64,000 nt of DNA from contig DKJA01000164.1 of the NCBI GenBank assembly GCA_002454505.1, positions 1-64,000 of the forward strand, read 5' to 3'. The notes under the pieces were generated by a model, which was not told the DNA's origin, made no database searches, and saw only the letters and a program-made list of their open reading frames with translations. Both the position numbers and the translations under genes were made by a program. Shown one piece after another: positions 8,711 through 17,302 of this stretch (its first letter is position 1; each line of letters begins with the position of its first letter). This stretch comes from Oxalobacteraceae bacterium UBA6704 (GTDB taxonomy: Bacteria > Pseudomonadota > Gammaproteobacteria > Burkholderiales > Burkholderiaceae_D).

Positions 8711-9310
8711 TCAGAACACCGTCATCGAATACAGGTCGGGCCCGAAGGTGGGCAGGCTCAGTGCACCGGTCGTGAAACCGCTCATCATCATGTCGTAGCG
8801 GTAGAACGTCTCGACGACATAGACCACCTCGCCGTCGTCGAGCTGGCCGCTCATGACGGTCGACGTCGGGCGGCTGCTGCTGCCGATGCTGGTGCAGAGC
8901 GCCGCGTTCCACGCGGAACAGCTATAAATCCTGCTGGCGGGCAGGTAACCGCTGGCGCGATAACCCAGCTTGCGCGCGGCATCGTCCCACCGGTACTGGT
9001 CCAGCACCACGCTGCGCGATACGCCGCCGCTGACGACGCCCATCACGCGGGTGATGTAGACCATGCCTTGCGCGTTGACATCCAGCGGCGGCGCGCTGGC
9101 CATCAGCGCGTAGATGATGTCCTGGCTGCCCGTTTCCAGCTGCACGTTGCCGCGCGAGACCAGGTTGGCGCCTTCACGGCTGAGGTTGACGATGATGATA
9201 TTGGCCTGCAGTGCGCGCGCGCCGTCGATCACGCCGACCAGCAGCAACAGCAGCATCGGCAGCAGCAATGCGAATTCGACAGCGGCGACGCCGCGCTGGC
9301 GGGCCGTCAC
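8711..9310 (-). CDS. tadE: TadE-family minor pilin
   Basis: Pseudopilin-like protein of 199 residues. The N-terminus MTARQRGVAAVEFALLLPML has the G-V-A-A-V-E-F-A prepilin-type motif, followed by a hydrophobic helix to about residue 30, the TadE signature. It is cut by the prepilin peptidase and assembled into, or at the base of, the Flp pilus. Two cysteines in the middle (YSCSAW, ALCTSI) may form a disulfide. The start overlaps the upstream tadF-like stop by 4 nt. Confidence 0.85.
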   Translation of the reverse strand: MTARQRGVAAVEFALLLPMLLLLLVGVIDGARALQANIIIVNLSREGANLVSRGNVQLETGSQDIIYALMASAPPLDVNAQGMVYITRVMGVVSGGVSRSVVLDQYRWDDAARKLGYRASGYLPASRIYSCSAWNAALCTSIGSSSRPTSTVMSGQLDDGEVVYVVETFYRYDMMMSGFTTGALSLPTFGPDLYSMTVF

Positions 9311-9780
9311 GGGAAGTACTCGTTGCGCATCGTCGCGGCCACGGCGAAGTGATACTTCCCGTTGGTGAAGAAGCGCGACAGCAGAGGTGTCGTCACGGTC
9401 CAGTCGCAGTCCAGCTGCAGCACGATGATGCTGCCGGCCGCGCCGAACATGCCGCTGGTGTAGGCGGTGCTGGAATACGACGTGCCGTTGACGGAAATGA
9501 CGGGCGCCACCCGCTCGTACATGCCGAGCGAGTTGGCGCGGATGTTTTCGATGACGGCCGCATAGCGCTGCTGGCTCGCCGTGTTCGGGTCCAGGTTGCT
9601 CTGGCCCGTGATCGCATAGCGCGCGCCTTCGCGCACCGCGTACTGCATCGTCAGCGTGGCGAAAAACATCATGCTGACCTCGACGAGCGCGAACAGGATC
9701 AGCAGGAACACGGGCGCGACGATCGCCATTTCAACGATTGTGGCGCCAGACTGACGGCGAAAGGCCGAAGCTATCATCAT
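9307..9780 (-). CDS. tadF: TadE/TadF-family minor pilin
   Basis: Pseudopilin of 157 residues, first gene of the tadFEG operon. MMIASAFRRQSGATIVEMAI carries the prepilin motif (cleavage after G, Glu at +5) and a hydrophobic segment to about residue 38. Two adjacent ATG codons (9780 and 9777) are equally possible. The longer open frame to 9843 would put 21 extra residues before the motif and is rejected. TadE and TadF are hard to tell apart; the name is given by position. Confidence 0.75.
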   Translation of the reverse strand: MMIASAFRRQSGATIVEMAIVAPVFLLILFALVEVSMMFFATLTMQYAVREGARYAITGQSNLDPNTASQQRYAAVIENIRANSLGMYERVAPVISVNGTSYSSTAYTSGMFGAAGSIIVLQLDCDWTVTTPLLSRFFTNGKYHFAVAATMRNEYFP

Positions 9781-9902
9781 TAAAACAAGATTGGGGGATT
9801 CGAGAGAGGACGTGCAGTAAGCTGCGGAAATTCTACATGGCAATGCGTATTGCCGAGCTCATTTAAAAACCGATTTGCCGCCTTTGTCGGCCAGGAACAA
9901 CG

Positions 9903-11552
9903 ATGCATTGGTTTCAAAGCATGATTGCCCACTTGCCCCTGCCGCAGCACCGCGCCGCCGAACCGGATGCGGAAGCATGGATGGTGTTCGGCATGCGGCT
10001 GCTGCTGTCGATCTCCGCGCTGCTGACGCTGTATATCGGTGCCGGCGGCGTCGTGCTGGCGGGCCGCTGGTCGTGGCTGATCTTCGTCGCGTATGCGCTG
10101 CACAGCCTCACGCTGCTGTGGGTGGCGCGCTCGCGCGCGGGCTACTGGCACGGTCCCGTCATCTACTGGGTCGATATCGGCTGGTATGGCCTGATGGTGT
10201 ATGCCAGCGGCGGCGCGCCCAGCCCGTTCTTCTCGTTCTTCTTCTTTGCCATCCTGGCCGCGTCGTTCCGCCACGGCTTCGATGCCGGCGCGCGGCTGAC
10301 GCTGGGCGCGGCCGCCATCGTCACGGGGGCCGTGCTGGCCGCGCAGGCGCTGGCGACCGTGCACCTGCTGCTGCTGCGCGCCACGTTCGTGCTGTCGCTC
10401 GGCTACATGATCGCGTTCTGGGGCGGCCTGGCCGTCGACCAGCGGCGCCGGCTCGCCTTGCTGCGCGACGTCAGCCGGCTGTCGAATCCCCGCTTCGGCG
10501 TGCAGCACACGCTCGATTCTTTGATGGAGAAAATCCTGCGCTTCTACGGCGGCACCACCTGCGTGCTGGTGATGAACGACGACAAGCCGCGCTGGATGCT
10601 GAACACCGTGCACCATCCGGCCACCGGCCGGAGCATCGGCCGCAGCCGCGTCCATCACGAGGCGGTGCTGCCGCTGCTGGCGATCGACCATGGCGCCGCG
10701 GTGCTGTACCGGCACGCCATCGCGACGCAGCTGGTGGCGGGCGAACCGGCGTGGTCCGGCATCGATCCGGCGGCCTGCCTGAACATCGCCGACCTGCTCG
10801 ACACGGAAGCCTTCATCAGCGCCCAGCTGCCGCTGCGCAAGGGCACCGGCCGCATCTTCGTCACGTCGACGCAGCGGCTGCGGCGCGGCGATGCCACCTT
10901 CCTCAAGCACATCGTGCAGCAGGCGTTTCCCGTCATCGAAACCATCGACCTGCTGGACCGGCTGGCTTCCGATGCGGCGCTGCGCGAGCGCCAGACGATC
11001 GCCCGCGACCTGCACGACAGCACCATCCAGCCCTACATCGGCCTGCGCCACGCGGTGGCGGCGATCCGCAACCAGGCGGGCGGCGACAACGCGGTGACGC
11101 CCGACCTCGACCACCTGCTGGCCAAGTGCACGGCCGTCATCGGCGACATGCGCCAGTTCGCGCAGCGCTTCCGCAGCGGCCGGCAGGAAGAGCCGGAACT
11201 GCTGATCGCATTGCGCCGGCAGATCGGCCAGGTGCGCTCGTTCTACGGCGTCGATGTCACGCTCGACATGGAGGGTGCACCGCCCATCAACGACCGCATG
11301 GCGGCCGAGGTGTTCCAGATCGTTGCCGAAGGCATCAGCAACGTCTGCAAGCACACGCAGGCGCGCAGCGTCCAGGTGCACCTGTTCCAGGATGCGGGCC
11401 AGCTGGCGATCGACATTGCCAATCCGGTCGACGGGCGGCCCGCGGTCTTCACGCCCGCCTCGATCGCCGAGCGGGTGTACGCGCTGGGCGGCAGCCTGGC
11501 GGTGGACACGGCGCCGGACCGCACGCTGCTGCGCATCCACGTACCGGCATGA
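9903..11552 (+). CDS. Membrane sensor histidine kinase of the NarX/DegS type
   Basis: 549-residue kinase. Five or six hydrophobic helices fill residues about 25-180. A GAF-like region follows (about 190-340). The HisKA_3 dimerisation domain has the phospho-acceptor His371 in ARDLHDSTIQP. The C-terminal HATPase has AEGISNVCKHTQA (N box) and YALGGSLAVDT (G box). It pairs with the response regulator that starts 37 nt downstream. Its place between the two halves of the tad locus suggests that it controls Flp pilus genes (inference). Confidence 0.88.
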   Translation: MHWFQSMIAHLPLPQHRAAEPDAEAWMVFGMRLLLSISALLTLYIGAGGVVLAGRWSWLIFVAYALHSLTLLWVARSRAGYWHGPVIYWVDIGWYGLMVYASGGAPSPFFSFFFFAILAASFRHGFDAGARLTLGAAAIVTGAVLAAQALATVHLLLLRATFVLSLGYMIAFWGGLAVDQRRRLALLRDVSRLSNPRFGVQHTLDSLMEKILRFYGGTTCVLVMNDDKPRWMLNTVHHPATGRSIGRSRVHHEAVLPLLAIDHGAAVLYRHAIATQLVAGEPAWSGIDPAACLNIADLLDTEAFISAQLPLRKGTGRIFVTSTQRLRRGDATFLKHIVQQAFPVIETIDLLDRLASDAALRERQTIARDLHDSTIQPYIGLRHAVAAIRNQAGGDNAVTPDLDHLLAKCTAVIGDMRQFAQRFRSGRQEEPELLIALRRQIGQVRSFYGVDVTLDMEGAPPINDRMAAEVFQIVAEGISNVCKHTQARSVQVHLFQDAGQLAIDIANPVDGRPAVFTPASIAERVYALGGSLAVDTAPDRTLLRIHVPA

Positions 11553-11589
11553 TTCCCATTACAGGCAACTCAAAAAACAAGGAGACACG

Positions 11590-12243
11590 ATGACCATCCG
11601 CATCATGCTGGTCGACGATCACAAGACCATGCTGTGGGGGCTGGAGCGGCTGATCCAGACCGGCGGCCCCGGGCTGGACCTGGTCGCCTGCGCCAGCGAT
11701 GCCGCCGAAGCGACGGCGCTGTGCGCGCAGCACCGCCCCGACATCGTGCTGCTGGACCTGGACCTGAAAGGCAGCAGCTCGCTCGACATCCTGCCGGCGC
11801 TGCTGGCCAACGAAGGCACGCGCGTGGTGATCCTCAGTGCGAACCGGGATCAGGCCACGCTGACGGCGGCCGTGCGGCTGGGCGCGCGCGGTGTCGTCAG
11901 CAAGGAAGCCCATACCGACGACGTGCTGGCGGCCGTGCATAAAGTGCACGGCGGCGACCTGTGGCTGGACCAGCCGCTGATGCAGGCGCTGCTTGGCCAG
12001 CTTGTCGCGCCGGCGCCGCGCGCCGATCCGGAAGCACAGCGCATCGCATCGCTGACGGCGCGCGAGCGCGAAGTGATCGGCATGATCGTGCAGGGCAATG
12101 GCGCATTGAACAAGGACCTGGCGGAGCGGGCCTTCATCTCCGAGCGCACGCTGCGCAATCACCTGACGGCGATCTACCAGAAGCTCGACGTGGCCAACCG
12201 GCTCGAGCTGTACGTTTACGCCACGAAGCACGGGCTGTCCTGA
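11590..12243 (+). CDS. NarL/LuxR-family response regulator
   Basis: 217-residue response regulator. The receiver domain has the acidic pair Asp9-Asp10 and phospho-acceptor Asp56 (VLLDLDLKG). The C-terminal LuxR helix-turn-helix has LTAREREVIGMI and ISERTLRNHLTAIYQKLDV. The ATG at 11590 follows GGAGACACG, a good ribosome site. The long open frame starting at 11254 is read-through from another frame of the kinase gene. It is the cognate partner of the preceding kinase and lies just upstream of the small membrane protein and flp. Confidence 0.9.
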   Translation: MTIRIMLVDDHKTMLWGLERLIQTGGPGLDLVACASDAAEATALCAQHRPDIVLLDLDLKGSSSLDILPALLANEGTRVVILSANRDQATLTAAVRLGARGVVSKEAHTDDVLAAVHKVHGGDLWLDQPLMQALLGQLVAPAPRADPEAQRIASLTAREREVIGMIVQGNGALNKDLAERAFISERTLRNHLTAIYQKLDVANRLELYVYATKHGLS

Positions 12244-12398
12244 AGGAGGATGGGACATATGTCCTACGCCGGTACGGCACAAGGTACCGCGCAAAAAGGG
12301 AGGTTTGACGGATGGCAGCGCCATGCTGCCCACGTAAGATTCTGTTCATGCGCTGCGCAACGAACCATGCGGTGCGGTGGCCCAGGACAGGAGCGAAC

Positions 12399-12533
12399 GT
12401 GTACGACAAAGACGAATTCCCGGAACAGCAGTACGAACGCAAGGGAAGCCCGACCATGCCGTATGTCGTCCTGGCTGTACTGGTAGCCGTCGTCGTGTTC
12501 ATCGCGGTACTGGCCGCACGGACGGGCGCATAA
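12399..12533 (+). CDS. Small single-pass membrane protein (44 aa) upstream of flp
   Basis: The GTG start at 12399 is preceded by ACAGGAG at good spacing. The product has a charged N-terminus (YDKDEFPEQQYERKG) followed by one transmembrane helix (MPYVVLAVLVAVVVFIAVLA) and ends ARTGA. A longer in-frame ATG at 12312 gives 73 residues but has no ribosome site. It lies between the response regulator and the pilin, 33 nt before the pilin ATG. I do not recognise the family. A small pilus accessory or a regulator-linked membrane peptide are both possible. Confidence 0.55.
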   Translation: MYDKDEFPEQQYERKGSPTMPYVVLAVLVAVVVFIAVLAARTGA

Positions 12534-12566
12534 GCCGAACCTCACTTTTACTCTCAAGGACTGATC

Positions 12567-12740
12567 ATGAACTTCATCAAAAACTTCATCAAGGAAGAAG
12601 ACGGCGTCACCGCAATCGAATACGCGCTGATCGCATCGCTGATCGCCGGCGTCATCGTCGGTGCCGTGACCCTGCTGGGCGGTAACATCGATGCGATGTT
12701 CCGCGCACTGGCCGGCAACATCTCCAAAACGGTCAAGTAA
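12567..12740 (+). CDS. flp: Flp major pilin
   Basis: 57-residue type IVb prepilin, the structural subunit of the Flp pilus. A short leader (MNFIKNFIKEEDG) is followed by VTAIEYALIASLIAGVIVGA. Cleavage falls after the glycine, with Glu at +5 and the Flp-signature Glu-Tyr pair. A hydrophobic helix follows, then a short polar tail ending SKTVK. AAGGA 12 nt upstream serves as ribosome site. A hairpin terminator downstream would make it more abundant than the assembly genes, as a major pilin needs. Confidence 0.93.
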   Translation: MNFIKNFIKEEDGVTAIEYALIASLIAGVIVGAVTLLGGNIDAMFRALAGNISKTVK

Positions 12741-12786
12741 CTCGCCCGTGTAATTCGCCCGTCCCGGCGCCTCCCGGCGCCGGCAG

Positions 12787-12818
12787 TCCGGAACCGCCGC
12801 GCGGTCCGGATTTTTTTT
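12787..12818 (+). terminator. Intra-operon terminator between flp and prepilin peptidase
   Basis: TCCGGAACCGC and GCGGTCCGGA form a GC-rich stem with one bulge, followed by eight T residues (12811-12818). It lies 46 nt after the flp stop and 15 nt before the prepilin peptidase start. It probably lets only part of the transcription pass into the assembly genes. Confidence 0.8.
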
Positions 12819-12832
12819 ATCCGGAGTTTCCC

Positions 12833-13381
12833 TTGTCACTGATCCCCATGCTGCTGCTGTTCGCGCTGCTCGCCGCCGCCGTCTGGCACGACGTGCGTGC
12901 GCGCCGCATTCCGAACGCGATCGTCTTTCCCGGCATGCTGCTGGCCGTGCTGCTGCACGCGCTGCTGCCGGCGGGCGGCCTGGGCATCGTGTCGGCGCTG
13001 GGCGGCCTGGCCATCGGCCTGGCCTTCCTGCTGCCGATGTACGCCTTGCGCCTGATGGGCGCCGGCGACGTCAAGCTGCTGGCGATGGTCGGCGCCTTTG
13101 TCGGTGCTGGCCAGATCCTGACGGTTGCCGTGCTGACGCTGCTGGCCGGCGGCGTGCTCGCGCTGGCCGTCGCGGCCTGGCACGGGCAACTGCGCCGTAT
13201 CGTCGGCAATGCCTGTCAGATGGTGCTGCATACCGGCTTGTCCGGCCTTTCCGGCACCATTGCTGCACCGATGGCGACGCCGGCGCCGGCCAGCGGCCGG
13301 CTGCCGTATGCGGTGGCGATTGCCACGGCAACGACGGCCTGCGTGCTGTGGCTGCACATGACCGGGGAGCTGCCGCTGTGA
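12833..13381 (+). CDS. tadV: Prepilin peptidase, CpaA/TadV family
   Basis: Inner-membrane aspartic protease (A24 family) of 182 residues that cuts the leader of Flp and TadE/F pseudopilins. The two catalytic aspartates are Asp20 (AAVWHDVRARRIPN) and Asp79 in GAGDVKLLAM (the GxGD motif). Several hydrophobic helices span the protein. The start is TTG at 12833, supported by CCGGAG six bases upstream; an ATG five codons downstream lacks a site. Residues 140-182 are an extra Ala/Pro-rich part ending in a last helix. The stop overlaps the next start (GTGA). Confidence 0.85.
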   Translation: MSLIPMLLLFALLAAAVWHDVRARRIPNAIVFPGMLLAVLLHALLPAGGLGIVSALGGLAIGLAFLLPMYALRLMGAGDVKLLAMVGAFVGAGQILTVAVLTLLAGGVLALAVAAWHGQLRRIVGNACQMVLHTGLSGLSGTIAAPMATPAPASGRLPYAVAIATATTACVLWLHMTGELPL

Positions 13382-14739
13382 GCGAACCGACCGCCGCGCC
13401 GGCCGACCTGCGCGCGCCGCGCACCGTCGACGAGACGGGCCTGCCCTTCCTGTTCCTGGCCGAGCTGGTGGCCAAGGTGCTGCACCAGCGCGGCCAGCTG
13501 CGCCTGCCGGAACTGGCCGCGCACCTGAAGCTGAACGTGGGCGTCATCGATCCGCTGATCGGCTTCCTGCGCACGGAAAAGCTGTGCGAAGTGGCCCGCA
13601 TCGGCAGCAGCGGCACCGATGCCGACCTGTGCTACCTGCTGACGGACCAGGGCCGCCAGCGCGCCGCGGCGGCGCTGGCGCGCAATGCCTATGCCGGCCC
13701 GGCGCCCGTCACGCTGTGCGCTTACACGGCGCAGGTGCAGGCGCACAGCGTGGCCGGCGTGCACGTCACGCGGGCCCACATGGCAGCGGCGTTCGACGGC
13801 ATCGTCGTCAACCCGCACGTGCTGGCGCAACTGGGCGCGGCGATGAACTCGGGCCGCGCGCTGTTCCTGCATGGCCTGGCCGGCAGCGGCAAGACCTACC
13901 TGGCCGAACGGCTGCGCGACCTGCTGACCGGCACCATCGCCGTGCCGCACGCGCTGATGGTGGACGGCGAAGTGATTCCATTCTTCGACAGCGTGCAGCA
14001 CCGCCTGGCGGACGGCTTTGCCGGCGATACGGCCGGCACGGCGTTCGACCGCGGCAGCGCGCCGGACATGCGCTGGGTGCGCGGCGTGCGCCGTCCCGCC
14101 GCGCTGGCCGGCGGCGAACTGACGCTGGACATGCTGGACCTGCGCTTCGACCCGCATACCCGCCTGTACCAGGCGCCGCCGCACCTGAAATCGAACAACG
14201 GCATCTTCGTCATCGACGACCTGGGCCGCCAGCGCTGTTCGCCGGAAGCGCTGATGAACCGGTGGATCGTGCCGATGGACCGCAACGTCGATTACCTGAC
14301 GCTGCATACCGGCCATACCTTCCAGGTGCCGTTCGACGTGATCGTCGTGTTCTCGTCGAACTTCGTGCCGCAGCGGCTGTCCGACGGCGCCTTCCTGCGC
14401 CGGCTGGGCTACAAGATCGAAGTGCCGGCCGCCTCCGGTGACGAATACGCCGCGCTGTTCCGCCAGGCGTGCAGCCAGGCCGGCGTGCCGTTCGACGCCG
14501 AGGCCTTCGACTACCTGCTGGACTGCCACCGCGAGCGCGGCGTACCGCTGCTGGCCTGCTACCCGCGCGACCTGCTGCGCCAGCTGCGCGACCTGGCCCG
14601 CTATGAGGACCGCGCGCCGGAACTGAGCCGGCGCACGCTGGACTGGGCATGGGACAACTACTTTGCCGCCGGCGCCCAGCCTGGCGTCACCCCCGATCTG
14701 GAACGCCGCGAACGCGGCATGGAGAACACCGATGCGTAA
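13378..14739 (+). CDS. Winged-helix/AAA-type ATPase embedded in the tad operon
   Basis: 453-residue protein starting with GTG at 13378, overlapping the tadV stop. Residues about 15-100 (LPELAAHLKLNVGVIDPLIGFL) look like a winged-helix DNA-binding domain. Then comes a P-loop ATPase with Walker A GLAGSGKTYL (from residue 166) and Walker B IFVIDDLGRQ (Asp280-Asp281). Further motifs include the sensor-like VIVVFSSNF and a C-terminal lid region. Similar ATPases occur in Flp/Tad operons of related bacteria, but I know no assigned role and it is not a core Tad component. It is probably cytosolic. Translation is coupled on both sides. Confidence 0.7.
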   Translation: MSEPTAAPADLRAPRTVDETGLPFLFLAELVAKVLHQRGQLRLPELAAHLKLNVGVIDPLIGFLRTEKLCEVARIGSSGTDADLCYLLTDQGRQRAAAALARNAYAGPAPVTLCAYTAQVQAHSVAGVHVTRAHMAAAFDGIVVNPHVLAQLGAAMNSGRALFLHGLAGSGKTYLAERLRDLLTGTIAVPHALMVDGEVIPFFDSVQHRLADGFAGDTAGTAFDRGSAPDMRWVRGVRRPAALAGGELTLDMLDLRFDPHTRLYQAPPHLKSNNGIFVIDDLGRQRCSPEALMNRWIVPMDRNVDYLTLHTGHTFQVPFDVIVVFSSNFVPQRLSDGAFLRRLGYKIEVPAASGDEYAALFRQACSQAGVPFDAEAFDYLLDCHRERGVPLLACYPRDLLRQLRDLARYEDRAPELSRRTLDWAWDNYFAAGAQPGVTPDLERRERGMENTDA

Positions 14740-15592
14740 TTCGAGAGCCCTGATGATCGTCGGCCTGGCGCTGTTCCTGGCCGTCGCCGCCGTGCTGGTG
14801 GCCGCCAAGTGGATGAGCGAACAGGGTGCCGCCGGCACCCGCGTGGTGGTGGCCGCCGCCGACATCGGCCAGGGCACCCACCTGGCCGCGACCAGCCTGC
14901 AGTTGGTCGACTGGCCCGCCGGCGCCGTGCCGGCCGGTGCCGTCACCGATCCGAAGCTGCTGGAAAGCCGCATCGCCCGCACCGACATCGCCAAGGGCGA
15001 ACCGGTGCTGGAAGCGAAGCTGGCACCCGTCGGCACCGCCGGCGGCCTGTCCGCCGTCGTCGCCGCCGGCAAGCGGGCCATGACGGTGCGCGTCAACGAC
15101 GTGGTCGGCGTGGCCGGCTTCGCCCTGCCGGGCAATTACGTCGATGTGCTGGTCAACCTGGCGGCCGCCGGCGGCAACGACCTGCGCGAACAGTCGATCT
15201 CGAAGATCGTCCTGGAACGCATCCTCGTGCTGGCCGTCGCACAGGAATCGAACCGCGACGACAGCAAGCCCCGCGTGGTCAATGCCGTCACGCTGGAACT
15301 GGCGCCCGAACAGGTGGAAAAGCTGGACCTGGCGCGCAGCATCGGTTCGCTGTCGCTCGTGCTGCGCAACCAGGTCGATCCGCAGGCCGCCAACACGGCC
15401 GGTGCCACGCGCGAATCCGTGCTGGGCCTGCCCGCCCTGGCGGCCGCGCCGGCGCGCAGCGACCTGCCGCGCGTGGCCGAACCGGCCCCCGCACCTGCCG
15501 CCGCACCTGCCCGGGCCCGTCCGGCCGCGCCGCGCGCCGACGGCGTACTCGTCATCCGCGGCCTGGACGCCGCCCCGCAAGCCTTCAACTGA
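14732..15592 (+). CDS. cpaB: Flp pilus assembly protein CpaB/RcpC
   Basis: 286-residue periplasmic protein anchored by an N-terminal helix (residues 7-25). An SAF domain follows (TRVVVAAADIGQGTHLAATSL), then the RcpC/CpaB conserved region with TVRVNDVVGVAGFALPGNYVDV. It works with the secretin at the outer membrane. The C-terminal 60 residues are Ala/Pro-rich and disordered. The ATG at 14732 overlaps the stop of the ATPase gene and is preceded by GGAG. Confidence 0.9.
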   Translation: MRNSRALMIVGLALFLAVAAVLVAAKWMSEQGAAGTRVVVAAADIGQGTHLAATSLQLVDWPAGAVPAGAVTDPKLLESRIARTDIAKGEPVLEAKLAPVGTAGGLSAVVAAGKRAMTVRVNDVVGVAGFALPGNYVDVLVNLAAAGGNDLREQSISKIVLERILVLAVAQESNRDDSKPRVVNAVTLELAPEQVEKLDLARSIGSLSLVLRNQVDPQAANTAGATRESVLGLPALAAAPARSDLPRVAEPAPAPAAAPARARPAAPRADGVLVIRGLDAAPQAFN

Positions 15593-15601
15593 TCGAACAT
15601 C

Positions 15602-17038
15602 ATGACCATCCTGAACCACAAGACCCTGGTGGCCGGCGCGCTTGCGCTGGCCTTCGGTGCCAGCCACGCGGCCGACTGCATCGACCTGCAGGGCGGCGCG
15701 CCGCAGCGCCTGGAACTGGTGCGCGGCAAGTCCGTGCTGAAGCGCTTCTGCACGCCGGCCGCGCAAGTGACCGTCGGCGCACCGGAAGTGGCCAACGTCG
15801 TCGTGCCGAACGCCAGCGAAGTGGTGCTGGTGGCGCGCAGCGTCGGCACCACCAACATGATCGTGTCGGGCCGCGACAAGCGCTCCACCGTGTTCGACAT
15901 CAATGTCGCCATCGATACCGGCGCCCTGCGCGCGCAGTTCGATGTGCTGTTCCCGGCCGAGAAGGACATCCGCATCGGCAGCACCGGCAATACGCTGGTC
16001 CTGTCCGGCATGGTCAGCGACTCGGTCGTCGCCAGCCAGCTGATGGCACTGGCGACAGCCTTCCAGGAAGGCTCCACGCCGGCCGCGGGTACCGCAGCCG
16101 GCGCGGGCAGCCCGTCGCCGGCCGGTGTCGGTGCCGCCGCAACGCCTGCGCCGGCGAGTGCGGCGGCCGGTTCGCAGAAAGTGCTGAACATGCTGTCCAT
16201 CGCCGCGCCCCAGCAGGTGATGCTGGAAGTGAAGATCGCCGAAGTGTCGAAATCGCTGGTCGACCAGCTGGGCGCCGCCGCCGGCTACAGCCGCGTCAAC
16301 GGCAGCTGGGCGTTCGGCATCGTGTCCGACCTGCTGACCGGCTCGGCCGGCAGGTTCACGGCCGCCAAGTCGAACGGCCGCAAGCAGCTGACCGTCGACG
16401 GCGAGAACCGCGACGGCCTGGTGAAGATCCTCGCCGAGCCGACCGTGATGGCCGTCAGCGGCCAGGAAGCGAGCTTCCTGGCCGGCGGCAAGATCTTCAT
16501 CCCGGTGGCACAGAGCGCATCGACGGGCGCGAGCACGATCACGCTGGAAGAAAAGGAATACGGCGTGGCCGTCAAGTTCACGCCCACCGTGCTGGCCGGC
16601 GGCCTGATCAACCTGCGCGTGGCGCCGGAAGTGTCGGAGCTGAACCGCGAAGGCATCGGCATCACGGCTGGCGGCAACGGCGCCGCGTCGGCCATCCTGC
16701 CGGCGTTCACCACGCGCCGCGCCACGACCACGGTGCAGCTGCAGGACGGCGAGAGCTTCGCCATCGGTGGCCTGATCCGCAACAACGTGACCAGCAATAT
16801 CACGCGCTTCCCCTTCCTCGGCGAAGTGCCGGTGCTGGGCACGCTGTTCCGCAGCAGCGACTTCCAGAACGACCGCACGGAACTGGTGTTCATCGTCACG
16901 CCGCATCTGGCCAAGCCGCTGCCGAAGGCACCGCGCCTGCCGACCGACGACTACGTGCAGCCGAACCGCGCCGAATTCCTGCTGGGCGGCTCGCACGAAG
17001 GCATGACCAAACCCGCCCCTGCCAAGGAAACGCCATGA
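15602..17038 (+). CDS. cpaC: Flp pilus secretin CpaC/RcpA
   Basis: 478-residue outer-membrane secretin channel for the Flp pilus. A signal peptide (to about residue 24) precedes the pilus-assembly N domain (LVRGKSVLKRF, VGTTNMIV). A BON-like domain follows, interrupted by a long Ala/Gly/Pro-rich linker at about residues 158-195. The secretin domain at about 200-455 holds VSELNREG and TELVFIVTPHLAKPL. The gene lies 9 nt after cpaB and its stop overlaps the lipoprotein start. Confidence 0.92.
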   Translation: MTILNHKTLVAGALALAFGASHAADCIDLQGGAPQRLELVRGKSVLKRFCTPAAQVTVGAPEVANVVVPNASEVVLVARSVGTTNMIVSGRDKRSTVFDINVAIDTGALRAQFDVLFPAEKDIRIGSTGNTLVLSGMVSDSVVASQLMALATAFQEGSTPAAGTAAGAGSPSPAGVGAAATPAPASAAAGSQKVLNMLSIAAPQQVMLEVKIAEVSKSLVDQLGAAAGYSRVNGSWAFGIVSDLLTGSAGRFTAAKSNGRKQLTVDGENRDGLVKILAEPTVMAVSGQEASFLAGGKIFIPVAQSASTGASTITLEEKEYGVAVKFTPTVLAGGLINLRVAPEVSELNREGIGITAGGNGAASAILPAFTTRRATTTVQLQDGESFAIGGLIRNNVTSNITRFPFLGEVPVLGTLFRSSDFQNDRTELVFIVTPHLAKPLPKAPRLPTDDYVQPNRAEFLLGGSHEGMTKPAPAKETP

Positions 17039-17292
17039 AATCGATCCGCTTCACCCTCGCTGTCGTGGCCTTGATGTCGGCATTGACCGGCTGCGCCGTC
17101 GATACGCCTTCCGCCGGCGGCAATACCGTGCGCGCCATCATGGCCAGCCAGATCGTGCCGGCCCAGCCGCATGGTCCCGCGCGCACCGATGCCGCCGCCG
17201 CCGTTGCCGCCTACGGCAATTACCAGCGTTCGTACACGACGCCCGAATCGCAGGGCGACCGTTCGTCGTTCGGCCTGTCCGGCAAGAAGTAA
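17035..17292 (+). CDS. Small outer-membrane lipoprotein of the tad operon
   Basis: 85-residue lipoprotein. The signal peptide ends in the lipobox LTGC (Cys near residue 20) and the residue after Cys is Ala, which predicts outer-membrane sorting. The rest is short and polar, with no known domain. It begins inside the secretin stop (ATGA), so it may act as a pilotin or partner of the secretin, a role small lipoproteins play in related systems (inference). Confidence 0.8.
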   Translation: MKSIRFTLAVVALMSALTGCAVDTPSAGGNTVRAIMASQIVPAQPHGPARTDAAAAVAAYGNYQRSYTTPESQGDRSSFGLSGKK

Positions 17293-17302
17293 GGAGACCA
17301 TC

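Noticed and set aside
14687..16996. Long minus-strand open frame of 769 codons in the tad operon
   Set aside because: His/Arg/Gln-rich low-complexity translation opposite cpaB and cpaC; a typical antisense artefact in high-GC DNA.
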